Assembly: GCA_023416995.1 (NCBI GenBank) | Contig: JAEZGI010000043.1 | Location: 1-39,619, forward strand | From: Bacteroidota bacterium | GTDB lineage: Bacteria; Bacteroidota; Bacteroidia; Chitinophagales; Chitinophagaceae | Length of the DNA: 39,619 nt | Reading direction: 5' to 3' | Shown here: positions 25,049 to 32,263 of the stretch, piece by piece | Numbering within the stretch: position 1 is the first letter of the stretch | Layout: each line of letters opens with the position of its first letter | Position numbers and translations under genes: made by a program | The notes under the pieces: generated by a model | What the model was told of the DNA's origin: nothing | Seen by the model: only the letters and a program-made list of their open reading frames with translations | The model's database searches: none

Positions 25049-26185
25049 TCAGTCCGTCAGTTCAATGCCCAGTGTGGCAAAATATTCTTCAGTTATCTTT
25101 CTTACTTCAAATTTATTGATCACATAATCGCGGCCGGCTTTGCCCATTTGCAAACGTGCGGCGCGGGAAAGATTTATCATTTGTTCCATCTTATCTGCCA
25201 GATCAAATGGGTCACGCACCTTGCACAGGTAGCCAGTTTGATTATGGAGCACCACATCGCGGCACCCGCGTGTAGCAGAGGTAATTACCGGGAGTTCCAT
25301 TGCTGATGCTTCCATCAGACAGCGCGGAATCCCTTCATTATAAAATGATGGAAACACAAAACAATCTGCGCGTTGAAGAAAAGGTCGAACATCATCGGCG
25401 AAGCCCAGATACTCAATCAATCCTTCCTGTTGCCATCGATCTATGTCTGATTGCAGAATTGAATCCGGATGATGATCTTCAAAAAAACCCAATAACCGGA
25501 ACTTAACATTATAGTTCTTTTTCCTGAGTATACGTGCTGCATCGGCATAGATCATAATGCCCTTACTTTTCAGCAACCTGGTGCTCATGATAAATGTAAA
25601 GGTTCCATTTCCCGGCACTGATTGCTCGCGACTAAAATGTGCAGTATTGATTCCTTCACCAGGCATCACCTTCATTTTATCGATGCCCACAATATTTTCT
25701 GATATAAACACCTTTGCATCCTCATTATTTAAAAACCACACTTCCCGGGCTTTACGTAAAGCATGTCGGTAAAGCAATTTCATGAGCCTGAATAGCCAGT
25801 TTCGTTTTGCAAATGGATAACCAAGACCTGTGACCACCGCCACCGATGGAATATTGTTTGCCGCAGCGGCCATTGAACCGTAGATATTAGGTTTAGCGAC
25901 GAAATGGAAAATGAAGTCGGGCCGGTGGGTCGCATATAGTTTACGCAGTCGCTGGTAAAAAAATATATCTGCAAGCGGGTTCGCTGTCCGGTTATTAAAC
26001 GAGATGGGAACAAAGGTGCAGCCTGCACGTTCCAACGCAGGTGCATAATCGTCGGAGGTGGCCATAACGATCACCTGGTGGCCGGCAATCAATAATGAGC
26101 GGATCACATCCAGGCGGAAATTGTAAACCGACCAGGCGCTGTTAGAAACAAAAGCAATACGTTTACCCGCACCAGAATCACTCAT
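25049..26185 (-). CDS. GT4-type glycosyltransferase
   Basis: A 378-residue GT-B-fold retaining glycosyltransferase, probably acting in surface-polysaccharide or LPS synthesis. N-terminal GT4 domain: IAFVSNSAWSVYNFRLDVIRSLLIAGHQV, later VVTGLGYPFAKR. C-terminal group 1 domain: FTFIMSTRLLKSKGI, IEYLGFADDV, and the E-x7-E motif NEGIPRCLMEA followed by PVITSATRGCRDVV. The start MSDSGAGKR is chosen because the TAAATTTG box at 26201-26208 leaves only about ten bases of leader. The frame also opens upstream to 26224. The sugar substrate is not determinable. It heads the GT4-purL-hldD-proC run. Confidence 0.9.
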   Translation of the reverse strand: MSDSGAGKRIAFVSNSAWSVYNFRLDVIRSLLIAGHQVIVMATSDDYAPALERAGCTFVPISFNNRTANPLADIFFYQRLRKLYATHRPDFIFHFVAKPNIYGSMAAAANNIPSVAVVTGLGYPFAKRNWLFRLMKLLYRHALRKAREVWFLNNEDAKVFISENIVGIDKMKVMPGEGINTAHFSREQSVPGNGTFTFIMSTRLLKSKGIMIYADAARILRKKNYNVKFRLLGFFEDHHPDSILQSDIDRWQQEGLIEYLGFADDVRPFLQRADCFVFPSFYNEGIPRCLMEASAMELPVITSATRGCRDVVLHNQTGYLCKVRDPFDLADKMEQMINLSRAARLQMGKAGRDYVINKFEVRKITEEYFATLGIELTD

Positions 26186-26200
26186 GTACTTGATTGTGCC

Positions 26201-26208
26201 CAAATTTA
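26201..26208 (-). promoter_or_regulatory. -7 box of the GT4-purL-hldD-proC run
   Basis: TAAATTTG on the minus strand is an exact TAnnTTTG match and gives a leader of about ten bases. It lies in the 103-bp spacer shared with the divergent membrane-protein gene. A weaker TATCTTGG at 26254-26261 may serve the plus-strand gene. Confidence 0.55.
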
Positions 26209-26288
26209 TGCATTTAAGAACCACCTGCGCAGATATTAGTCAAAAGAGCTTGTTATCTTGGGCCGATATCTAACTGATTTTCCTTTTC

Positions 26289-27542
26289 ATGCTTACTGTT
26301 GCCGGGATTTTATTGTGGACCATGCTTGCGATTGCCTGGCTCTGCCGTGTTTTAAAGCGGCAAACTTATGGGCTGTCTGTAATGCAGATTGCGGGCGCTT
26401 TTTCCTTTAAGATCATCATGGGTTGTGCTTATGGTTACATTTTTCTTACAATGTATGAAGGTGATGATACCTGGTGGTTGCATGAATATTCTTTGGGTCA
26501 GCAACAGTTGTTACTGGACGATCCACTTAGGTTTTTCGCGGAGTTGGGTCCATTTGCATCGCCCCGTGCCTATGATAGCTGGGCCGATCATTTATATTAT
26601 TACCTGGGAGACATCGAGGTTTGGATACTTACAAAACCGATGGCACTTATAAACTTCCTTACAGCGGGCAACTATTATATGAACCTGGTATTTTTTAATG
26701 TCCCGGTGTTTATTGCCCAATCCTGGTTATACAGGCTGGTGACAGAGAGAACCAGCGGTGGGCGAACCCCCATTTTTTTAGCAGTGTTTTTTGTGCCGCC
26801 GGTTATTTTCTGGTTAAGTGGGTTTCGACCAGATGGGTTACTTTTCTTTTTTGTGATGCTGGGCATCCTGCAATTTTCTGCCTTGATGCAAAAAAAAGAT
26901 ACAGGCAGGATAGTCGCTTTTATAATCGGGATGGCCGGAATCCTGGTATTCAGAAGTTACCTGCTTGCATTGATGATCCCTTCGTTTGTGGCCTGGTTTA
27001 TGGTTGAAAAACGGGGCCGGAAACCACTACCAGCTTTCGCCGGCGTTTACGGACTGTGTGTACTGTTGTTTTTTGCAACCACCTGGATCTCGCCGTCCAG
27101 GAACGCAGCCACGGTAATTTCGGCCCGCCAGGCGGCCTTTTTTGCGTTGGAAGGAAATACACGTTTTGCTCTTGACACGCTTAAACCAAATTTGCCCGGC
27201 TTTGTGAAGGTTCTGCCCCAGGCCCTTAACAACAGTTTTTTAAGACCTTATCCCTGGGAGGCAAAAGGCTTTTTGCAACTTGCTGCCTCCGTTGAAGTGC
27301 TGTTGCTGTTGCTTTTGGTGATCCTGTTTAGTTTTCGGCCTATGCGAAACGGCTGGGTTGCTTTCTGCCAGCCTCTTTTTTTGACGCTGCTCTTTTTTGC
27401 TTTGTTTCAGTTCCTCATCATCGGTTACACGGTACCCTTCCCGGGGGCAATCGTACGGTATAAGATAATAGGTGAGCTTTTTTTGTTTGCAATGTTTGCC
27501 GGACTCATCAACTGGAAGTTCTTTTTAAAACGATCAGATTAG
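26289..27542 (+). CDS. Multi-pass membrane protein, GT-C-like
   Basis: A 417-residue, very hydrophobic protein with about nine to eleven predicted membrane helices. An early non-cytoplasmic loop contains MYEGDDTWWLHEY (Asp pair about residues 59-60), where GT-C glycosyltransferases carry their catalytic acidic residue. A second loop holds SPRAYDSWADHLYYY. No strong family signature is recognised, so the GT-C (polyprenyl-phosphate sugar) assignment is inference from topology and the acidic loop. It is divergent from the GT4 gene, which would fit a role in surface glycan assembly. The ATG at 26289 is the natural start. Confidence 0.6.
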   Translation: MLTVAGILLWTMLAIAWLCRVLKRQTYGLSVMQIAGAFSFKIIMGCAYGYIFLTMYEGDDTWWLHEYSLGQQQLLLDDPLRFFAELGPFASPRAYDSWADHLYYYLGDIEVWILTKPMALINFLTAGNYYMNLVFFNVPVFIAQSWLYRLVTERTSGGRTPIFLAVFFVPPVIFWLSGFRPDGLLFFFVMLGILQFSALMQKKDTGRIVAFIIGMAGILVFRSYLLALMIPSFVAWFMVEKRGRKPLPAFAGVYGLCVLLFFATTWISPSRNAATVISARQAAFFALEGNTRFALDTLKPNLPGFVKVLPQALNNSFLRPYPWEAKGFLQLAASVEVLLLLLLVILFSFRPMRNGWVAFCQPLFLTLLFFALFQFLIIGYTVPFPGAIVRYKIIGELFLFAMFAGLINWKFFLKRSD

Positions 27543-27698
27543 ATTTTTAAAAAATATCTGAAATTATCTAATATTTATTTTTGGCCTTTTTTTTCGGAAA
27601 AATCTTCAATTTGAGCTCTACTTCGTGGTATTTATCCACATTTTTTTCAAAAAAATCACAATCGTTACAAATACTTTTTTAAAAAGCCACTTTTATCG

Positions 27699-27706
27699 TT
27701 TATTTG
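27699..27706 (+). promoter_or_regulatory. Candidate -7 box of glnN
   Basis: TTTATTTG has one mismatch to TAnnTTTG and leaves a leader of about 13 bases before the ATG at 27725. The 27543-27724 spacer is strongly AT-rich. It contains a short dyad, CTTTTT-T-AAAAAG (27674-27686), upstream of the box. Spacing to a -33 element is uncertain. Confidence 0.4.
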
Positions 27707-27724
27707 CCAAAACTAAAACACTCA

Positions 27725-29917
27725 ATGGAATCATTACGTTTTAAAGCAATTAACGATCTGAGCGCTGCTACTCCCGTGGATGTGGACGGCTCCATGAAGA
27801 TCACCGCTATTTTTGGTGAGAATGTATTCACGATGAAGGTGGCCCGTGAATTTTTAAGTGATGAGGCATACAAAAGCCTTAATTCTTCAATAAAGGGAAG
27901 CAAGAAAATCGACCGGATGATGGCCAACCAGATTGCCGCCGGCGTTCGTCAGTGGGCAGAAAGTAAGGGTGTTACCCATTACACGCACTGGTTTCAGCCT
28001 TTGACAGGATCATCTGCTGAAAAACATGATTCCTTCTTCACCCTCAAGGGTGATGGCACCGCCCTGGAAGAATTTGACGGCGCTGCGCTGATTCAACAGG
28101 AGCCCGATGCTTCTTCTTTCCCAAGCGGTGGTTTGCGTGCAACTTTTGAAGCCCGCGGTTATACAGCCTGGGATCCTTCTTCTCCTGCATTTATTATGGA
28201 GATCGGACAGGGTAAAACACTTTGTATCCCCACGTTGTTCGTCTCTTACACCGGTGAATCACTTGACTATAAGGCTCCCCTGTTGAAAGCACTGGAGTCT
28301 TTGAATAAATCTGCGGTAGATGTTTGCCACTACTTTGATAAAAATGTAGGTAAGGTTACCGCCACCCTTGGATGGGAGCAGGAATATTTTGTAGTGGATG
28401 AAGCTCTTTTCAATGCCCGTCCTGACCTGGTTATGAGTGGCCGCACCGTGTTTGGTCATTCGCCTGCAAAGGGCCAGCAACTGGAAGATCATTATTTTGG
28501 TTCTATACCTGAGCGGATTTATGCGTTCATGCGCGATTTCGAGGCTGAATCCTATAAATTAGGAATTCCGTTGAGAACCCGTCACAATGAAGTTGCGCCC
28601 GCCCAGTTTGAGTGCGCCCCTATATTTGAAGATGTAAGTATCGCGGTTGATCATAACGTGTTACTGATGGACATCATGGATCGTGTTGCCCGTCGCCACA
28701 AACTGCGTATCCTGTTGCATGAAAAACCTTTCGCCGGAATTAACGGTAGTGGTAAACACAACAACTGGAGTATGGCAACTGATACCGGTGTGAATCTTCT
28801 CGCTCCTGGTAAAACGCCTAAGACCAACCTGATGTTCCTGACCTTCTTTGTTAACACTATCAAAGCGGTTCATGATTATGCTGATCTGCTTCGCGCAGCA
28901 ATTGCATCTGCAGGCAACGATCACCGTCTTGGTGCTAATGAAGCTCCTCCCGCTATCATTTCTGTATTTATCGGTCAATACCTGAGTAAGGTGCTGGGTG
29001 ATGTAAAGGAACGAGTTGGTGGTAAATTCGACGAACAGGATGAAGCGATCCTTAAACTGGATCTTCACCGCAGCATTCCTGAACTGTTATTAGATAACAC
29101 TGACCGTAACCGTACTTCTCCATTTGCCTTCACCGGTAATAAATTTGAATTCCGCGCTGTAGGTTCTACTGCAAACTGTGCGAATGCAATGACCGTGCTT
29201 AACACCATCATGGCTGAAACACTTAAGAAGTTCAAAAAGGATGTTGATAGCCTGATTGAAAAAGGTGACAAAAAAGAAATCGCGATCATGCAGGTGATCC
29301 GTGAATATGTTGTTGCGAGCGAAAAGGTGTTGTTTGAAGGAGATGGATACAGCGAAGAGTGGCACCATGAAGCTGAAAGACGTGGTTTGCCTAACCTGCG
29401 TACTACTCCATTAGCACTTGATGCAATGGTAACCGAGAAAGCAAAAAATCTGTTTGCACATAACAACGTGTACACACATGCTGAACTTGAAGCGCGTCAT
29501 GAGATTGAACTTGAAAAATACATCAAGAAAGTTCAGATCGAAGCACGTATCATGGGCGAACTGGTTACCAGCCACATTCTTCCTGCTGCTATCAATTATC
29601 AAAACACATTGATACAAAATATCCAGGGTCTTAAGAGCCTTGGTCTTGAAGAATCAGCTTACGTAAATCAGAAACAAATTCTTGCAAAAATTTCCGAACA
29701 CATCGCCAGGGTCAGTGACCTTGTTGAGCGAATGATCCAGGAGCGCAAGGTTTGTAATGCAATGACCGATACCCGCACAAAAGCGATCGCTTATTGCTCA
29801 CAGATCAAAGATGCTTATTTTGACCAGATCCGTTACAGCGTGGATAAGCTTGAACTTCTGGTTGCAGATCAGCATTGGGTATTGCCTAAATACCGTGAGC
29901 TGTTGTTCCTGAGATAA
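27725..29917 (+). CDS. glnN: Glutamine synthetase, type III
   Basis: ATP-dependent synthesis of glutamine from glutamate and ammonia. At 730 residues it is the GSIII form, typical of Bacteroidota and some cyanobacteria and much larger than GSI. Features: N-terminal MESLRFKAINDLSA, then the GSIII extension with KGVTHYTHWFQPLTG and KHDSF. The catalytic region has TLGWEQEYFVVD, APAQFECAPIFEDVSIAVDH, GINGSGKHNNWSM (the phosphate/metal-binding Gly-Ser block) and NRTSPFAFTGNKFEFRAVG. The in-frame TTG at 27704 lies inside the promoter, so 27725 was used. It stands alone and ends in a strong bidirectional terminator. Confidence 0.97.
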   Translation: MESLRFKAINDLSAATPVDVDGSMKITAIFGENVFTMKVAREFLSDEAYKSLNSSIKGSKKIDRMMANQIAAGVRQWAESKGVTHYTHWFQPLTGSSAEKHDSFFTLKGDGTALEEFDGAALIQQEPDASSFPSGGLRATFEARGYTAWDPSSPAFIMEIGQGKTLCIPTLFVSYTGESLDYKAPLLKALESLNKSAVDVCHYFDKNVGKVTATLGWEQEYFVVDEALFNARPDLVMSGRTVFGHSPAKGQQLEDHYFGSIPERIYAFMRDFEAESYKLGIPLRTRHNEVAPAQFECAPIFEDVSIAVDHNVLLMDIMDRVARRHKLRILLHEKPFAGINGSGKHNNWSMATDTGVNLLAPGKTPKTNLMFLTFFVNTIKAVHDYADLLRAAIASAGNDHRLGANEAPPAIISVFIGQYLSKVLGDVKERVGGKFDEQDEAILKLDLHRSIPELLLDNTDRNRTSPFAFTGNKFEFRAVGSTANCANAMTVLNTIMAETLKKFKKDVDSLIEKGDKKEIAIMQVIREYVVASEKVLFEGDGYSEEWHHEAERRGLPNLRTTPLALDAMVTEKAKNLFAHNNVYTHAELEARHEIELEKYIKKVQIEARIMGELVTSHILPAAINYQNTLIQNIQGLKSLGLEESAYVNQKQILAKISEHIARVSDLVERMIQERKVCNAMTDTRTKAIAYCSQIKDAYFDQIRYSVDKLELLVADQHWVLPKYRELLFLR

Positions 29918-29934
29918 TATAAGCCAGCATTATA

Positions 29935-29968
29935 AAAAACGCTCCCATGCTTTGCAGGGAGCGTTTTT
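29935..29968. terminator. Bidirectional terminator between glnN and cmk
   Basis: AAAAACGCTCCC (29935-29946) pairs perfectly with GGGAGCGTTTTT (29957-29968), with TGC/GCA pairing inside the loop. The A/T flanks give U-tracts on both strands, so it can end glnN (plus) and cmk (minus), which converge here. Confidence 0.92.
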
Positions 29969-29988
29969 GTTTTAGTTAAATGCTGTTG

Positions 29989-30669
29989 CTAGCCGAGCCG
30001 CTCTTTCGCCCATTTCAACGCGATAGCCAGCTGCTCCTTCATTGTCAGCTTTGAGTTGTCGAGGATGAGCGCGTCGGCTGCCTGCCGAAGGGGACTGATC
30101 TCGCGGTGTGAATCGATATAGTCGCGCATTTCAAGGTTTGCTTTTACTTCTTCAACAGTAATGTTGGGATTTTTCTCAAACAGTTCTTTAAACCTGCGTT
30201 CTACCCTTACCGCGTTATCAGCAGTCATAAATATCTTCAACTCTGCATTTGGGAAAACCACGGTTCCAATGTCCCGGCCATCCATCACTATCCCTTTGCT
30301 TTTACCCATCTCCTGTTGCTGGGCAACAGCAAATTCTCTTACCTCTTTAACAGCTGCAACCTCGCTTACCTTTTCAGCAACCACAAGATCGCGGATTACA
30401 TACTCAACGTTCTCATCATTCAGATGTATCTCGCTGTTGCGGCTTTTCTCATTGTGTACAAACTTCAATGAGATATTTGTAAGCGCCTGTTGAACTGCTT
30501 TGGGTTTGGTCCAGTCAATATGATTACGGAGAAAATAAAGAGTAATGGCCCGGTACATGGCGCCGCTATCAATATATACGTAGCCTAATTCAGTTGCAAG
30601 CTGTTTTGCCACGGTACTTTTACCACAAGACGACCAGCCGTCGATTGTTATTATAATTTTGTCAGCCAT
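29989..30669 (-). CDS. cmk: Cytidylate kinase
   Basis: It phosphorylates CMP and dCMP, using ATP. The 226-residue product starts MADKIIITIDGWSSCGKSTVAKQLA, a P-loop with GxxxxGKS. It contains YVYIDSGAMYRAITLYF (nucleotide monophosphate binding), MDGRDIGTVVFPNA and the late RDYIDSHREISPLRQAADALILDNS. The frame is open upstream to 30759 through the preceding membrane-protein gene; the family start at 30669 is clear. It follows that gene after 37 bp and ends in the shared terminator. Confidence 0.96.
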   Translation of the reverse strand: MADKIIITIDGWSSCGKSTVAKQLATELGYVYIDSGAMYRAITLYFLRNHIDWTKPKAVQQALTNISLKFVHNEKSRNSEIHLNDENVEYVIRDLVVAEKVSEVAAVKEVREFAVAQQQEMGKSKGIVMDGRDIGTVVFPNAELKIFMTADNAVRVERRFKELFEKNPNITVEEVKANLEMRDYIDSHREISPLRQAADALILDNSKLTMKEQLAIALKWAKERLG

Positions 30670-30706
30670 GATATGAGTGCAAAAATGCGAAAAAAAGCCA
30701 GTAAAC

Positions 30707-31576
30707 TCAAAGTGATTTATTCCCCGGGTTCGCTGCTGGTAACAGTTTCCGTACACCATCGGCTAACAGCAATACAGGTGTCAATGTATTCAGGAAGAAC
30801 AGATTCTCAAAATTATAGATATTGAAAAGAAACCATCCACCTATAAAAAACAAGCCATAACCAATCAACAGGTATTTATCCCATTTCAGCGTAACGAACC
30901 CCGCCGCAAACAGTAACTCGAGCACGATTAGTATCACCCATAACATATGTGCAATAGGTTTATGGTTTATTAACCATCTCACCAATTCTGTGTGCCAGTC
31001 TGTAACACCCGCCGCCAGCGAGTGTAATGATGTATTAACGAGCAACATCCCGGTTTGATCAATATGCCAGAGATTACCTCTTGCTATTTTCCAGCACGCG
31101 GCAGTAAACATCATAAAACAGAAAATAAACCTGCAGAAAGTAAAAGCCGATATAAAACGGCTGCCCCCGAACACAAAAGGCAAAGCCATGATCAACAGGC
31201 CGGTATTGGTATAATGGTGACCAGCCACCATATTATACGTGATGAAATACGGGAAATACATCACAAGAAAACTAACAGGGAACAAGCGTTTAGCCGGATA
31301 AACAATAGCGCCTATGCTACAAAACATCATCAGCATTTCAATAAATGCTGCGAACCAACCTTTAAAAAAATCAGCTATGCCAGTGATCATAAACAACAGG
31401 TATACAGGATCCGCATCCTGATCAGCCAATGGGTTTTCACCAACCTGGGAAACAAGGATATTGAACCGGTAGCTCAACAAAAAACTGATAATAACACCGG
31501 AATAAAATATGCGCTGTAAAAGCACCTTGTTAGCAGCAACCAATAAAGTATAATCAGAGTACCTCAAGTGTTTCAT
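30707..31576 (-). CDS. Multi-pass membrane protein of unknown function
   Basis: A 289-residue protein with about seven hydrophobic helices. They include VLLQRIFYSGVIISFLLSYRF, FIEMLMMFCSIGAIVYP and MLWVILIVLELLFAAGFVTL. Polar loops between them hold NMVAGHHYTNTG and ARGNLWHID. The His-rich loop and helix pattern recall HTTM/DoxX-like families, but this is not firm. The ATG at 31576 is preferred to the TTG at 31585. It overlaps the end of the preceding gene by 23 bp, which suggests translational coupling. No catalytic motif is certain. Confidence 0.7.
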   Translation of the reverse strand: MKHLRYSDYTLLVAANKVLLQRIFYSGVIISFLLSYRFNILVSQVGENPLADQDADPVYLLFMITGIADFFKGWFAAFIEMLMMFCSIGAIVYPAKRLFPVSFLVMYFPYFITYNMVAGHHYTNTGLLIMALPFVFGGSRFISAFTFCRFIFCFMMFTAACWKIARGNLWHIDQTGMLLVNTSLHSLAAGVTDWHTELVRWLINHKPIAHMLWVILIVLELLFAAGFVTLKWDKYLLIGYGLFFIGGWFLFNIYNFENLFFLNTLTPVLLLADGVRKLLPAANPGNKSL

Positions 31577-32159
31577 TTCTGACAACGGTTGGATGCAATG
31601 AAGGTCGGTTTAAGAAATAGGTGGTGCGAATGATTTGAATAGCAGGTTCACTATTGACGGATGGTACATTTTCTGTTGCTTTTTCAGACTTGTTTACCAC
31701 TTCAATACATTTATGCCGGAACCAGTTCCGGAACCGTTGCAGATCACCAGGAGTATTGTATATCTTCTCTGACAGCCATGGGTAAACGCTCCACTTTATG
31801 ATACCCGGATGGCGGTATTCAACCCAGGTTTGTAGCGGATCGCTGTCATTGTTATTTTTCATCGCCAGATAATTGCCCAGCGTTGTTTCAAGCAATTGTT
31901 GTTCCCGCAGCGACAATCCGTACGAGCCAAGAGGCTTTCCATTGATCTTTATTGAGGTGGTTGAAACCGTATCTGTCAGCGCTTGTTTTTCAGAGAACAT
32001 TCCATACAAAAGGAAGGGCGTCGCTTCCATTTTCAATGCTGTTAAAACAAGTTGCACAACCATGCAGGCGATTACGAAAACAAATGCTTTACGATCATTT
32101 TGCCGGAGATCAGCAAAAAAAGAAAACAGCAATAAAGATGGTTTGCGCTTAGATCGCAT
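31554..32159 (-). CDS. Single-pass membrane protein of unknown function
   Basis: A 201-residue product. After a short basic N-terminus (MRSKRKPSLLLFSFF...) a single membrane helix is visible around residues 27-45 (KAFVFVIACMVVQLVLTAL). The rest is a soluble domain with the block SYGLSLREQQLLETTLGNYLAMK and WSVYPWLSEKIYNTPGDLQRFRNWF. No family is recognised. The frame is open to 32183 with a TTG start, but ATG 32159 fits better. The next gene starts inside its last 23 bp, so the two probably act together at the membrane. Confidence 0.65.
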   Translation of the reverse strand: MRSKRKPSLLLFSFFADLRQNDRKAFVFVIACMVVQLVLTALKMEATPFLLYGMFSEKQALTDTVSTTSIKINGKPLGSYGLSLREQQLLETTLGNYLAMKNNNDSDPLQTWVEYRHPGIIKWSVYPWLSEKIYNTPGDLQRFRNWFRHKCIEVVNKSEKATENVPSVNSEPAIQIIRTTYFLNRPSLHPTVVRNETLEVL

Positions 32160-32206
32160 TGTACATTTTAAGAATCTCTGCAAATATACCAGCCCTAAAG
32201 AAAAAA

Positions 32207-32226
32207 GGCCGGCAAAATTGCCGGCC
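32207..32226 (-). terminator. Terminator of clpC
   Basis: GGCCGGCAA and TTGCCGGCC (32207-32215 and 32218-32226) form a near-perfect GC-rich stem with an AA centre. On the minus strand it is followed by TTTTTTCTTT. It lies 38 bp past the clpC stop codon. Confidence 0.88.
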
Positions 32227-32263
32227 CGATATGGTAACTGCTCTTCAGCAGCATCATGTAACC

